IMG/VR virus record: IMGVR_UViG_3300042879_006196
Coordinates: 1 to 64,000 of that record
Origin: a virus
Reading direction: 5' to 3' (one strand)
DNA: 64,000 nt
The notes under the pieces were generated by a model. The model had not been told where the DNA came from and made no database searches. It saw only the letters and a program-made list of their open reading frames with translations. A program made the translations under genes and the position numbers. The stretch's first letter is position 1. Each line of letters starts with the position of its first letter. Of the stretch, positions 46,807 through 54,343 are shown one piece after another.

Positions 46807-47115
46807 ATGTTTAACCACACACTTAACAAAATCGCAGTAGACTTCACTTCCCGAACTGGCTCACGAAAGCGAGTCAGAGTCCCTGTCGCTGGTACTCGCC
46901 ACATCGGTTATCAGCCTGGTCAAAAGGTTGCCGTCGTCGCCTCTGACAAGGGTGGAGTAGAAATCTTCCCCGTCAGTGACCCTAAACGCTATGTCAACAC
47001 CTACACTGTTGAGAAGGATGGTGCAATTCGCATCTCAGCAGAAAAGTTCGGGTTGAAGACAGAAGACCTGTCTGTGACCTGTGACAAGCTCACAAACCAC
47101 GTGTTTGTGGCATAA
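46807..47115 (+). CDS. AbrB-like two-lobed protein
   Basis: 102 aa, visibly GC-richer. Two similar halves: KRVRVPVAGTRHIGYQPGQKVAV and YTVEKDGAIRISAEKFGLKTED, each like a swapped-hairpin AbrB/SpoVT half. Likely DNA-binding (inference). One of few genes with a clear Shine-Dalgarno leader, so it may be made by a different initiation route. Confidence 0.6.
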   Translation: MFNHTLNKIAVDFTSRTGSRKRVRVPVAGTRHIGYQPGQKVAVVASDKGGVEIFPVSDPKRYVNTYTVEKDGAIRISAEKFGLKTEDLSVTCDKLTNHVFVA

Positions 47116-47256
47116 GACTCGAAGGGGCAGGTATGGGTTGAACCTGCCCCAGACCTATAACGAGCTATGGTATGTAAGGAGAGCTTACATCGCCTCAAAG
47201 ATAACGGAGGTCATGAAACACTCGTTCCCTCACGGGGGGGGGGGGGGGAACCTTAT
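47116..47256. other. Hairpins and a 15-G tract
   Basis: GGGGCAGGT/ACCTGCCCC hairpin 47124-47150, ATGTAAG/CTTACAT hairpin 47172-47190, an AACGGAGGTCATG sequence, and 15 consecutive G at 47234-47248. No convincing gene. Confidence 0.7.
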
Positions 47257-47314
47257 CCCCCTCCAAGGGCTCCGCCGACCAAATTTTCCAGATTTAACAT
47301 ATTTCGATTATAAT
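47257..47314 (+). promoter_or_regulatory. Terminator-promoter cassette
   Basis: Degenerate hairpin; TATAAT 47309-47314, ATG 47319. Confidence 0.85.
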
Positions 47315-47318
47315 AGAT

Positions 47319-47603
47319 ATGTTAGATTACAAAACTAGAGAAGAAATTGAAAAAATTAATGCCGACACTTCCTTGGATACTCCAAAATCATTTGCTCCAT
47401 TTTTGAAAGCTGATTTGAATGGTTATAGTACCAACAGCTTAAGGTTTGCTACAGTTAAAGAATGTGACGAATTTTTGAGTGATTGTGCTTCTCGGTGGAC
47501 ATTAGTTCTGGATACAATTTCTTGTGTATCCTCAGATGAACCTAATTATATGTTCACTGAAGGTGAATTGAAAGAGTTAAATGAGGTTGGTGAAGATGCC
47601 TAA
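47319..47603 (+). CDS. Hypothetical protein, 94 aa
   Basis: Not recognised; YSTNSLRFATVKECDEFLSDCASRW core (in parts) recalls small phage proteins that read a per-residue pattern, no function. Overlaps the next gene by 8 nt. Confidence 0.65.
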   Translation: MLDYKTREEIEKINADTSLDTPKSFAPFLKADLNGYSTNSLRFATVKECDEFLSDCASRWTLVLDTISCVSSDEPNYMFTEGELKELNEVGEDA

Positions 47604-47754
47604 TCCAAATTCCAGACCATGTGTGTTAAGATTTACTCATAATGGGCATAGCTATCAAATTGAATACCCAAGCATCCAGCAAGGGCAAAAAGCTATGCAG
47701 AGTTGGTTAAAGAAAAGCAAAATTGAAAACGTAAAGATTGTGGTGACCAGATAA
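47596..47754 (+). CDS. Hypothetical basic protein, 52 aa
   Basis: ATGCCTAA overlap with the previous stop. LRFTHNGHSYQIEYPSIQQGQKA; ends in VKIVVTR. Unknown. Confidence 0.6.
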   Translation: MPNPNSRPCVLRFTHNGHSYQIEYPSIQQGQKAMQSWLKKSKIENVKIVVTR

Positions 47755-47762
47755 AGCCAAAT

Positions 47763-47820
47763 CCCCCTCCAAAGGGGAGGCAGACTGTTTTTTCCAGGTT
47801 TAACATTTCGAGATTATAAT
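47763..47820 (+). promoter_or_regulatory. Terminator-promoter cassette
   Basis: Hairpin plus class A; TATAAT 47815-47820, ATG 47825. Confidence 0.88.
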
Positions 47821-47824
47821 AGGT

Positions 47825-48016
47825 ATGAAACAAAAATATAGAGTGGTTCTTAGTACAATGGCTTATATGTCGCAAACTTTGGTAGTAGAAGCTGATTCAG
47901 AGAGTGATGCTGAAGATATTGTTTACGATAACGAGCTTTGGAATGACGGTGTATGGGAATACAATGGTATTACTTCTCAAACACCTGAATTAAATTATGT
48001 TGAGGAGGATAATTGA
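47825..48016 (+). CDS. DpnD/PcfM-like protein
   Basis: 63 aa: KYRVVLSTMAYMSQTLVVEADSESDAEDIV (in parts) then NELWNDGVWEYNG. Its GAGGAGG near the end serves the next gene, which overlaps by TTGA. Confidence 0.7.
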   Translation: MKQKYRVVLSTMAYMSQTLVVEADSESDAEDIVYDNELWNDGVWEYNGITSQTPELNYVEEDN

Positions 48017-48186
48017 AACACAAAGTAAGAGTTACTGGTTGGGCTTATGTTGAGCAATACATAGAAGTGAATGCGGAAACCGAGGATGAAGCAGTGGATA
48101 AAGTAGAAAAAGCAGAGCTTTGGAATGATGGTGTTTGGAACTACATTCAGCTTGACGATATTGATTGTGTGGAGGTGGAGAAATGA
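48013..48186 (+). CDS. DpnD/PcfM-like protein, TTG start
   Basis: 57 aa, TTG start overlapping the previous TGA, 5 nt after GAGGAGG. VRVTGWAYVEQYIEVNAETEDEA (in parts), AELWNDGVWNYIQL, IDCVEVEK. Clearly homologous to 1 and 48429, supporting the TTG start. Confidence 0.72.
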   Translation: MKHKVRVTGWAYVEQYIEVNAETEDEAVDKVEKAELWNDGVWNYIQLDDIDCVEVEK

Positions 48187-48359
48187 AATTCATTGTTGAG
48201 ATAGGTGACGAGGTTGTTGCTGATTTACTTGGAATTGATCATCTAACACCTGAAGAGATAGAAAAATGTTTAAGTGATAGATATGATGAAATTGATGAGG
48301 TTATTCAAACAGGTTGCGACCAAGCATTAGAGATGTACTTTGATGAAGTGAAAGGATAG
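48183..48359 (+). CDS. Hypothetical acidic protein, 58 aa
   Basis: MKFIVEIGDEVVADLLGID then LTPEEIEKCLSDRYDEI. ATGA overlap with the DpnD-like gene. Unknown. Confidence 0.65.
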   Translation: MKFIVEIGDEVVADLLGIDHLTPEEIEKCLSDRYDEIDEVIQTGCDQALEMYFDEVKG

Positions 48360-48366
48360 TTTCAAT

Positions 48367-48424
48367 CCCCCTCCAAAGGGGAGGCAGACTGTTTTTTCCA
48401 GGTTTAACATTTCGAGATTATAAT
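48367..48424 (+). promoter_or_regulatory. Terminator-promoter cassette
   Basis: Hairpin plus class A; TATAAT 48419-48424, ATG 48429. Confidence 0.88.
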
Positions 48425-48428
48425 AGAT

Positions 48429-48632
48429 ATGAAACACAAAGTAAGAGTTACAGGGTGGGGTTATATAGAAAAATACATCGAAGTGGAATCAGAATCCGAA
48501 GAGGAGGCAGTGGAGAAAGTAGAAAGTGGCAAGTTCGATGGAGTGTTCCAACTTTGGAATGGTGGAACTTGGAAATGTATTATACTTGAAAAAATTGATG
48601 TCGTTGAGGTGGAAGATGCTGTTAAAGATTAA
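48429..48632 (+). CDS. DpnD/PcfM-like protein
   Basis: 67 aa: VRVTGWGYIEKYIEVESESEEEA (in parts), then LWNGGTWKCIILEKIDVVEVE. Starts with the same codons as 48013. Confidence 0.7.
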   Translation: MKHKVRVTGWGYIEKYIEVESESEEEAVEKVESGKFDGVFQLWNGGTWKCIILEKIDVVEVEDAVKD

Positions 48633-48846
48633 AACCGCCACCACCTACGACGATGCTCATGAGTTTTTGCAGTGCTGGGGTATTGAGAATCCAGAATCTT
48701 ATGGCATAAATAAAATCTTTTCTTTTGATGATTACGAGTTTGAACTATCTGATTTGGAAATAATTGAAAAGATTCTTGATTTGTGGATTGGGAAGTTTTC
48801 AGTACTTCATAGTGAGATTGGGTATGTGGTTACGGAATTTGAATAA
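48616..48846 (+). CDS. Hypothetical protein, 76 aa
   Basis: ATG 48616 inside the end of the previous gene, after GAGGTGGAAG. TTYDDAHEFLQCWGIENP; acidic helical rest. Unknown. Confidence 0.6.
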   Translation: MLLKIKTATTYDDAHEFLQCWGIENPESYGINKIFSFDDYEFELSDLEIIEKILDLWIGKFSVLHSEIGYVVTEFE

Positions 48847-48847
48847 T

Positions 48848-48905
48848 CCCCCTCCAAAGGGGAGGCAGACTGTTTTTTCCAGGTTTAACATATTATTTTT
48901 ATAAT
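48848..48905 (+). promoter_or_regulatory. Terminator-promoter cassette before tRNAs
   Basis: Hairpin plus class A; TATAAT 48900-48905, no ATG; reads into the tRNA cluster. Confidence 0.85.
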
Positions 48906-48931
48906 ACAAGGAAGATTCAATTTAGATTGTG

Positions 48932-48937
48932 TATAAT
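48932..48937 (+). promoter_or_regulatory. Second TATAAT directly at tRNA-Asp
   Basis: TATAAT in AGATTGTGTATAATTAAAG; the predicted start falls at or next to the mature tRNA 5' end (48946). Confidence 0.5.
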
Positions 48938-48945
48938 TAAAGAGT

Positions 48946-49021
48946 GGCTCATAGGACAACTGGTGGAGTCGCCGCCCTGTCACGGCGGAGATGGAGGGTT
49001 CAATGCCCTCATGGGTCGCCA
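48946..49021 (+). tRNA. trnD(GUC): tRNA-Asp(GUC)
   Basis: 76 nt with CCA. Acceptor GGCTCAT/ATGGGTC with two G.U pairs, G73 discriminator, anticodon loop CTGTCAC, T arm GAGGG-TTCAATG-CCCTC. Confidence 0.94.
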
Positions 49022-49027
49022 ACATAC

Positions 49028-49102
49028 TGACACCTAGCTCAACGGTAGAGCTTTTCGCTGTTAACGAAGGGGTTATAGGTTCGAATCCTATGGTGTCAGC
49101 CA
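49028..49102 (+). tRNA. trnN(GUU): tRNA-Asn(GUU)
   Basis: 75 nt with CCA. Acceptor TGACACC/GGTGTCA, anticodon loop CTGTTAA, T arm ATAGG-TTCGAAT-CCTAT. Confidence 0.94.
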
Positions 49103-49105
49103 TAA

Positions 49106-49180
49106 GCTGGATTAGCTCAGCGATAGAGCAACCGCCTTGTAAGCGGTAGGTCAAGAGTTTGAATCTCTTATCCAGCTCCA
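49106..49180 (+). tRNA. trnT(UGU): tRNA-Thr(UGU)
   Basis: 75 nt with CCA. Acceptor GCTGGAT/ATCCAGC, anticodon loop CTTGTAA, T arm AAGAG-TTTGAAT-CTCTT. Confidence 0.94.
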
Positions 49181-49199
49181 CATCCACACAATCTCACCA

Positions 49200-49231
49200 A
49201 TTTTCCAGGTTTAACACAATCTGATTATAAT
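49200..49231 (+). promoter_or_regulatory. Class A promoter
   Basis: TTTTCCAGGTTTAACACA, TATAAT 49226-49231, ATG 49236. Confidence 0.88.
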
Positions 49232-49235
49232 AGAT

Positions 49236-49940
49236 ATGGAAATCATTTACACAGCTACTGTTGGTTCTAAAATGCATGGTTTGTCAACACCACAATCTGA
49301 CGAAGACACCAGATACATTTACAAACTCTCTCTCAGAGAAGTGATTTCACCATTTGCCACCGATAGAACTAAAACCACTTCTTCCAATGGCGAAGATACC
49401 GAATCTTGGGAGCTAAGAAACTTTGTTAAGCATCTTACCTCAGGCAATCCTACAATGTATGAAGTAATTAAATCACCATTGTATAAAAAAGATGGTGATT
49501 CTGAATTGCTCAGAATAATTCCTAACTATGCTTTTGATGGAAGAAAGATTTTATTGGCTCACATTGGTTATGCTGAGGCACAACTAAAAAGATACTTGAG
49601 AAACTTTAAGCAACCAGCTGAGGCTAACACATTGAAAAGAATACCTAAATCAATTGTTGCCGCTTATAGAGTATTAGCACAGGCTGACCAGCTTCTTAAT
49701 ACAGGAACATTTGAGCCTGTAATAAAAGACTACTCACAATCTTTACATGATAAGCTGATGACAATCAAGTTGATGTCCACTGACGACATCACTTTAGATT
49801 TTGTCAAAGAACATGAGTTAGGTATTGAAAAAGGTATTCAAGATTTGAAGACTATGTTTGAGGATTTGCCAAGTTCAATAAAAGATAAAAAGCCAGATAT
49901 TGATGCCTTAGAGTTACTGCTCATGCAGTTTTACAAGTGA
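49236..49940 (+). CDS. RlaP-like nucleotidyltransferase
   Basis: 234 aa. TVGSKMHGLSTPQSDEDTRYI near the N-terminus is the GSxxHG...SDxDxR core of DNA-polymerase-beta-superfamily RlaP proteins. EVIKSPLY and the C-terminal helical part also fit. These are predicted nucleotidyltransferases; in T4-related phages they are linked to RNA repair by context. Located beside a tRNA cluster, which supports RNA end processing or repair (inference). Confidence 0.85.
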   Translation: MEIIYTATVGSKMHGLSTPQSDEDTRYIYKLSLREVISPFATDRTKTTSSNGEDTESWELRNFVKHLTSGNPTMYEVIKSPLYKKDGDSELLRIIPNYAFDGRKILLAHIGYAEAQLKRYLRNFKQPAEANTLKRIPKSIVAAYRVLAQADQLLNTGTFEPVIKDYSQSLHDKLMTIKLMSTDDITLDFVKEHELGIEKGIQDLKTMFEDLPSSIKDKKPDIDALELLLMQFYK

Positions 49941-49998
49941 CCCCCTCCAAAGGGGAGGCAGATCGTTTTTTCCAGGTTTAACATAATCTGATTATAAT
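49941..49998 (+). promoter_or_regulatory. Terminator-promoter cassette
   Basis: Hairpin plus class A; TATAAT 49993-49998, ATG 50003. Confidence 0.88.
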
Positions 49999-50002
49999 AG
50001 AT

Positions 50003-50245
50003 ATGGATATCAACAACAAGGAGTATATCGAAGATTTAACCTCAATCCGCACAGCTTTTTCTAGTATTTTGTCTGAACTCAAGACTTCGGAAGTCAGAAA
50101 AAAAATCGAATTAAACATTGCTGAACTTACTTTTGCAATTAAAATCTCAGAAATTGAATCTGAAGTTGATGATGAAGAACTGTCAAATGAAGGAGTTCAA
50201 GATTCATTGATAAATGATATTTCTAGTTGTAGTGGTGAAATTTGA
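50003..50245 (+). CDS. Hypothetical helical protein, 80 aa
   Basis: Not recognised; two long helices (LTSIRTAFSSILSELKTSE, IAELTFAIKISEIESEV), acidic end. Confidence 0.65.
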   Translation: MDINNKEYIEDLTSIRTAFSSILSELKTSEVRKKIELNIAELTFAIKISEIESEVDDEELSNEGVQDSLINDISSCSGEI

Positions 50246-50442
50246 GGCAACATTTAGAAAATCACATGATTCATGGAATCAATATTGAAGTAGATTGTGT
50301 AGATGATGGAGATGATACTTATTATGAGCTGTACGATGGCGACGATTGTATCAATCTTGGTGTTCCTTTCTATGAAAAGCCCACAGAGACACAAATCAAA
50401 GAATTTTTGATTAAAGAAAAAATTTTGCAAGACCATGTTTAA
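50242..50442 (+). CDS. Hypothetical acidic protein (TTG start)
   Basis: 66 aa if TTG 50242 (TTGA overlap) is used; ATG 50266 is the alternative. INIEVDCVDDGDDTYYELYDG holds AGATTGTGT. Unknown. Confidence 0.6.
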   Translation: MRQHLENHMIHGINIEVDCVDDGDDTYYELYDGDDCINLGVPFYEKPTETQIKEFLIKEKILQDHV

Positions 50443-50446
50443 TTCT

Positions 50447-50504
50447 CCCCCTCCAAAGGGGAGTCAGATTGTGTTTTCCAGGTTTAACACAATCTGATTA
50501 TAAT
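50447..50504 (+). promoter_or_regulatory. Terminator-promoter cassette with inverted repeat
   Basis: CAGATTGTGTT/AACACAATCTG (50465-50496) flank TTCCAGGTTT; TATAAT 50499-50504, ATG 50509. Confidence 0.9.
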
Positions 50505-50508
50505 AGAT

Positions 50509-50784
50509 ATGAGTCACGATTTAACATCATTACTTATGTGTTGGTTTGACACAGGTACTTTGGATTTTTTGATTATTGATAAAAAAGAAATTTTTGATAC
50601 AACTTTTATTGATATTATCTTTGAAAAAAGAAATTATTTTGAAGATTTTCTAAAATGTGTAAATGGACAGATACCTTCGTGGCTTGAAGACGACCACAAT
50701 ATCTTTGACATTAAACCTTTTGTTGAAGACATATCTTATTCTGATATGATTGTTAGGCTCAAGGCTGGAGGATTGCATCTTTAA
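50509..50784 (+). CDS. Hypothetical protein, 91 aa
   Basis: Not recognised; MCWFDTGTLDFLIIDKKEIFD, acidic and aromatic. Confidence 0.65.
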   Translation: MSHDLTSLLMCWFDTGTLDFLIIDKKEIFDTTFIDIIFEKRNYFEDFLKCVNGQIPSWLEDDHNIFDIKPFVEDISYSDMIVRLKAGGLHL

Positions 50785-50786
50785 TT

Positions 50787-50843
50787 CCCCTCCAAAGGGG
50801 AGTCAGATTGTGTTTTCCAGGTTTAACACAATCTGATTATAAT
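50787..50843 (+). promoter_or_regulatory. Terminator-promoter cassette with inverted repeat
   Basis: As 50447; TATAAT 50838-50843, ATG 50848. Confidence 0.9.
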
Positions 50844-50847
50844 AGAT

Positions 50848-51129
50848 ATGATTCAGGAAGAAAAGAATAACAGCGAAAAATTTCCAATCCACATATCAGA
50901 CATGCCTTACTGGTCAGGCATGCCTTACTGGATAACAGTTTTTGGGAAAGTTATAGGAGAAGCTGTTTACATTGAAGTTCACAGCAGTGTACACAAAACC
51001 AAGGTCTGGACAATGCCAACTGGATTCCAAATTGAATACTGGAATGATTACAACAAAACAGCTATGCAAGATATTTTAACTAAAATTGTTGAAAGATATG
51101 GCTTGGTACAAGTGACCCGCTGGGAATAA
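50848..51129 (+). CDS. Hypothetical protein, 93 aa
   Basis: Contains a small internal duplication DMPYWSG-MPYW near residue 18. EVHSSVHKTKVWTMPTGF follows. Unknown. Confidence 0.65.
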   Translation: MIQEEKNNSEKFPIHISDMPYWSGMPYWITVFGKVIGEAVYIEVHSSVHKTKVWTMPTGFQIEYWNDYNKTAMQDILTKIVERYGLVQVTRWE

Positions 51130-51152
51130 ATTTCAAACTCAATGAAACGAAG

Positions 51153-51209
51153 TGTTCACTAAAATAGCTATATTCACCACGGTGGTAAATATAGCACAAA
51201 CTGTGAACA
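51153..51209. other. Large nested hairpin
   Basis: Outer stem TGTTCAC/GTGAACA, inner stem GCTATATT/AATATAGC with an ACC/GGT top. No T-run, so probably a structured RNA element or protein site rather than a terminator. Confidence 0.7.
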
Positions 51210-51239
51210 GAGAGCAATCCCCTCATAACAATCTCAGCC

Positions 51240-51275
51240 CGTTTTTTTCCAGGTTTAACATAATCTGATTATAAT
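51240..51275 (+). promoter_or_regulatory. Class A promoter
   Basis: TTTTTTTCCAGGTTTAACA, TATAAT 51270-51275, ATG 51280; lacks the usual CCTCC hairpin. Confidence 0.85.
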
Positions 51276-51279
51276 AGAT

Positions 51280-51519
51280 ATGGAAAAGATTACCCTTAAC
51301 CTTCAAAACATTGAAGTAGTACTTACACCTGAAGAATTACAATCTTTCTTTTCTGGCGTTCTCAAGTCAGATTTGCATATGAACAATGATTCAGTTTATA
51401 AGCTATTAAAAGTGCTTGAGTATGCAAAGTACCCTGACCAAGAGTATGTACTTCTTAACCCAGAAGGTTGCTTTACAGGTAAGCAACTAGCCGAAAAGAA
51501 TGGTGTCAAGTTTGGATAA
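51280..51519 (+). CDS. Hypothetical protein, 79 aa
   Basis: ITLNLQNIEVVLTPEELQSFFS start; probably a small alpha/beta fold. Unknown. Confidence 0.65.
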   Translation: MEKITLNLQNIEVVLTPEELQSFFSGVLKSDLHMNNDSVYKLLKVLEYAKYPDQEYVLLNPEGCFTGKQLAEKNGVKFG

Positions 51520-51628
51520 TCACGAAGATATTGATTACGAAGAATTATTTAATCTTAGCGAAGAAGAATTATTCTCTTTGATTCAAATTTGCGAAATTGG
51601 TTTATTAAGTATTTTTGCATGGGAATAA
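51503..51628 (+). CDS. Small acidic protein, 41 aa (GTG start)
   Basis: GTG 51503 inside the previous gene; SSLDNHEDIDYEELFNLSEEELFSL (in parts), ends FAWE. Supported by the clean frame up to the next terminator; no clear ribosome site. Confidence 0.5.
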   Translation: MSSLDNHEDIDYEELFNLSEEELFSLIQICEIGLLSIFAWE

Positions 51629-51686
51629 CCCCCTCCAAAGGGGAGCCAGCCCGTTTTTTCCAGATTTAACAGATTGTGTTTATATT
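51629..51686 (+). promoter_or_regulatory. Terminator-promoter cassette
   Basis: Hairpin, TTTTTTCCAGATTTAACA, TATATT 51681-51686, 7 nt before ATG 51694. Confidence 0.82.
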
Positions 51687-51693
51687 AGATTGT

Positions 51694-51975
51694 ATGATAG
51701 TTAAAACAAAAAACGTTTGGTTTTACAAAAGTTTGGAAGAGTTCCTAGAAGGTTGGTTAGAAGGTTGGTCATTTGACATTGCAATCGAAGACGAAAATGG
51801 CGTAATGCCTATGAGTAACATGAGCAGGAAAGAAATTTTTCAACACTTTGGTACTAACGATGAATTGGAAACTTTTGAAAATGTTCTTGAAAAAACTCCT
51901 GGTAAATATGCTGTGTCTGTACTTTTACCAGTTTCAAAAATGGAATTCATCATATTTCAACTAGATGAAGATTAA
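51694..51975 (+). CDS. Hypothetical protein, 93 aa
   Basis: Start at 51694 is the first ATG after the promoter. NVWFYKSLEEFLEGWLEGW and a PGKYAVSVLLPVSKMEF strand. Unknown. Confidence 0.62.
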   Translation: MIVKTKNVWFYKSLEEFLEGWLEGWSFDIAIEDENGVMPMSNMSRKEIFQHFGTNDELETFENVLEKTPGKYAVSVLLPVSKMEFIIFQLDED

Positions 51976-51981
51976 GTATAA

Positions 51982-52039
51982 CCCCCTCCAAAGGGGAGGC
52001 AGACTGTGTTTTCCAGGTTTAACATTTCCTGATTATAAT
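51982..52039 (+). promoter_or_regulatory. Terminator-promoter cassette
   Basis: Hairpin plus class A; TATAAT 52034-52039, ATG 52044. Confidence 0.88.
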
Positions 52040-52043
52040 AGAT

Positions 52044-52226
52044 ATGGACAGAAATGTATATGTAAACGTAACAACTCGTCTCGTCATTCGTTGTTCAGAA
52101 GGTGAGGACATCGCTCAAGTGTTAGCAAACATGGATTACAACTTCATTGCTAGTGGTTTTGATAATGCTGACATTTTTGAAACTGAAATCCTTGACTGGG
52201 AGATAGTTGACAGCAGATACGACTAA
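52044..52226 (+). CDS. Small protein, 60 aa
   Basis: VYVNVTTRLVIRCSEGEDIAQVLANM then DYNFIAS.. ending EILDWEIVDSRYD. Layout (strand, helix, strand) resembles DpnD-like and other small phage proteins. Unknown. Confidence 0.65.
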   Translation: MDRNVYVNVTTRLVIRCSEGEDIAQVLANMDYNFIASGFDNADIFETEILDWEIVDSRYD

Positions 52227-52243
52227 TAACAAGGAACACAACC

Positions 52244-52480
52244 ATGAAAGAGCCTTTAATAAAAAGAACATTGACCAATAAAAATGAACGCACTGTTGCT
52301 GAAAAAATTCACAAGGATGGCAGACTTGCATATGAACAAGGGTACTGTGAAAACGATAATCCTTATGAAAAATGCTCAGACATTTATTCATTGAAATGGG
52401 TAGCATGGAAAAACTGGGGAAATGGCTGGAGATTTGCTTTGGGGGCTAAGATGCGTTCTGAAAGGGTAGATAGCAAATGA
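52244..52480 (+). CDS. Rmf/CrpP-like small protein
   Basis: 78 aa. KDGRLAYEQGYCENDNPYEKC, then WVAWKNWGNGWRFAL follows the Rmf/CrpP-type order (G..A...G...cPy......W..GW..A). Rmf is a ribosome hibernation factor; here only the pattern supports it. AAGGA Shine-Dalgarno 10 nt upstream. Confidence 0.55.
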   Translation: MKEPLIKRTLTNKNERTVAEKIHKDGRLAYEQGYCENDNPYEKCSDIYSLKWVAWKNWGNGWRFALGAKMRSERVDSK

Positions 52481-52695
52481 AACTCATAACAAGGGATCAC
52501 CCAGATTTCTACAAGTCACTGCCAAACTATGTTTTTATCAGCATAAATGCTGAGATTAACCAAGAAACCAATTTGCCTTTTGATGAAAATCAATACATGA
52601 TAGTTGATATGGATTGGGCATCAGATAATGGTGTTCCGCCTATTGATGATGATGGTTGTGACATGATACTTCATGCAATAGTGGTTAAAGAATAA
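52477..52695 (+). CDS. Hypothetical acidic protein, 72 aa
   Basis: ATGA overlap with 52244. Central DENQYMIVDMDWASDNG. Unknown. Confidence 0.63.
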   Translation: MKLITRDHPDFYKSLPNYVFISINAEINQETNLPFDENQYMIVDMDWASDNGVPPIDDDGCDMILHAIVVKE

Positions 52696-52700
52696 TCTTT

Positions 52701-52758
52701 CCCCCTCCAAAGGGGAGCCAGCCCGTTTTTTCCAGGTTTAACATAATCTGATTATAAT
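52701..52758 (+). promoter_or_regulatory. Terminator-promoter cassette
   Basis: Hairpin plus class A; TATAAT 52753-52758, ATG 52763. Confidence 0.88.
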
Positions 52759-52762
52759 AGAT

Positions 52763-53449
52763 ATGAAACTATTAGGAGTTAATTCTGACGCAAAAACAAC
52801 AAAAGGCACGAAATATGGTTACCTTACTGGGATTCTCTATCTCGCACCTGCGAAGCAATCAGGGTTTGAAGTCTGTCCTTCACGCTCAGTGGGTTGCACT
52901 GAGGCTTGTTTGTACACTAGCGGTCATGGTAGCTTTCAAAATGTTAAAGACGCACGAATAAGAAAAACACAATGGTTATTCAATGACCGACCAGGTTTTT
53001 TACAAGCTCTGCGGGCTGACGTGAAGGCACTTGTAAAGAAAGCTGAAAAACAAGGTTTAGTCCCATGCGTTAGGCTTAATGGGACATCTGACATAGGGTG
53101 GGAAGGTGTAGCGAATGACCTTATGGCTGAATTTAGTAACGTTCAATGGTATGATTATACTAAAATACAAGCCAGAATGATGCGATATCTTGAAGGTAAA
53201 ATGCCTAGCAATTATCATCTCACTTTTAGTAAGAGTGAAAACAATTGGGATAAATGTCTAGAGGTATTGAAACATGGCGGTAACGTAGCCGCAGTATTCA
53301 ATAAACTACCAGAAACATTCATGGGTTATGCCGTCATTGACGGCGATAAATCAGATCTACGCTTCCTAGACCCTTTTAACGTTATTGTGGGCTTAAAAGC
53401 CAAAGGAATGGCAAGAAAAGATAAATCTGGATTCGTAATAACAATTTAG
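52763..53449 (+). CDS. GP88-like phage protein
   Basis: 228 aa. SVGCTEACLYTSGHG near residue 42 with its cysteines, RIRKTQWLFNDRPGFL, VPCVRLNGTSDIGWEG and VQWYDYTKI, then a SDLRFLDP end, fit the GP88-type family (annotated gene product 88 in mycobacteriophages). Unknown biochemical role; conserved Cys suggest metal binding. A relative lies at 56969. Confidence 0.8.
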   Translation: MKLLGVNSDAKTTKGTKYGYLTGILYLAPAKQSGFEVCPSRSVGCTEACLYTSGHGSFQNVKDARIRKTQWLFNDRPGFLQALRADVKALVKKAEKQGLVPCVRLNGTSDIGWEGVANDLMAEFSNVQWYDYTKIQARMMRYLEGKMPSNYHLTFSKSENNWDKCLEVLKHGGNVAAVFNKLPETFMGYAVIDGDKSDLRFLDPFNVIVGLKAKGMARKDKSGFVITI

Positions 53450-53473
53450 TTCTGAATATGAAATTTATTCATT

Positions 53474-53531
53474 CCCCCTCCAAAGGGGCGGCAGCCCGTT
53501 TTTTCCAGGTTTAACATAATCTGATTATAAT
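53474..53531 (+). promoter_or_regulatory. Terminator-promoter cassette
   Basis: Hairpin plus class A; TATAAT 53526-53531, ATG 53536. Confidence 0.88.
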
Positions 53532-53535
53532 AGAT

Positions 53536-54111
53536 ATGACATTATTAGGAATTGACACAGAATCAGGGGGAATTTCATTAGATTATGACTTACTCACGCT
53601 TACTATGTGTATTATAAAGGATTATGAAATTGTAAGAACAATTGATATGAAATTAAAACCAGACCCTATTGATGGTCGTTCCTCATACTATGTTCAAGCT
53701 GAGGCTTTGGGAGTGAATGGCATTAACATTCCAGAACACGATTTGAAAGCTATGCCTTACAAAGAATCAAAACAATTTATTTATGATTGGCTCAAAGATG
53801 CTAAAAATGATTTTGGTAAACTTTTACCTTTTGGCAATGGTGTAAGCAGAGACATTCAACTCATCACTAAATTTACAATCTCACCAAAAACATGGGAGAC
53901 GGTTGTTATGAAAAATCCAATTGAGCTTACTTCTATTGGCAATAACCTTAAAATGCTAGGTCTGATACCTATGGAGCAATCCTTAGCACTTAGCAAAATT
54001 GCCTCATACTTTGGCGTAGAAATTGACGAAGAAAAAGTACACACTGCTGAATACGATGTTTGGCTAGGTACTCAAGTGTTGAAGCACTATAACCAATTGA
54101 TAACAAAATGA
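53536..54111 (+). CDS. DnaQ-like 3'-5' exonuclease (DEDDh)
   Basis: 191 aa. Exo I motif GIDTESGGI (D6, E8), Exo II LPFGNGVSRDIQL near residue 98, Exo III HTAEYDVWLG near 173, i.e. D-E-D-H-D order. Relatives trim 3' ends of RNA or DNA and include oligoribonucleases and proofreading subunits. Leaderless start; overlaps the next ORF by ATGA. Confidence 0.82.
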   Translation: MTLLGIDTESGGISLDYDLLTLTMCIIKDYEIVRTIDMKLKPDPIDGRSSYYVQAEALGVNGINIPEHDLKAMPYKESKQFIYDWLKDAKNDFGKLLPFGNGVSRDIQLITKFTISPKTWETVVMKNPIELTSIGNNLKMLGLIPMEQSLALSKIASYFGVEIDEEKVHTAEYDVWLGTQVLKHYNQLITK

Positions 54112-54281
54112 AAAAATTCAAACTAGGCGACAAATGCCGAATGAAAAATGATAGAATTAAACAACTAACTGATAAAGATTTAGTGGTTGTTAGTGTATGG
54201 GCTGGTAAGTATGAAATCTATACTGTAAGGTTAGATAAACATTACTACAATGTAATGGGTGATTGGCTGGCAACCATGTAA
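54108..54281 (+). CDS. Hypothetical basic protein, 57 aa
   Basis: MKKFKLGDKCRMKND then VVSVWAGKYEIYTVRLDKHYY, a small beta-barrel-like (SH3/KOW-like) pattern. Translationally coupled to the exonuclease. Confidence 0.62.
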   Translation: MKKFKLGDKCRMKNDRIKQLTDKDLVVVSVWAGKYEIYTVRLDKHYYNVMGDWLATM

Positions 54282-54282
54282 T

Positions 54283-54339
54283 CCCCTCCAAAGGGGAGGC
54301 AGCCCGTTTTTTCCAGCTTTAACACAATCTGATTATAAT
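54283..54339 (+). promoter_or_regulatory. Terminator-promoter cassette (GTG start)
   Basis: TATAAT 54334-54339, AGAT, then GTG 54344. Confidence 0.85.
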
Positions 54340-54343
54340 AGAT

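Noticed and set aside
48885-49187. Minus-strand ORF over the tRNA cluster
   Set aside because: Fully covered by three well-formed tRNA genes on the + strand.
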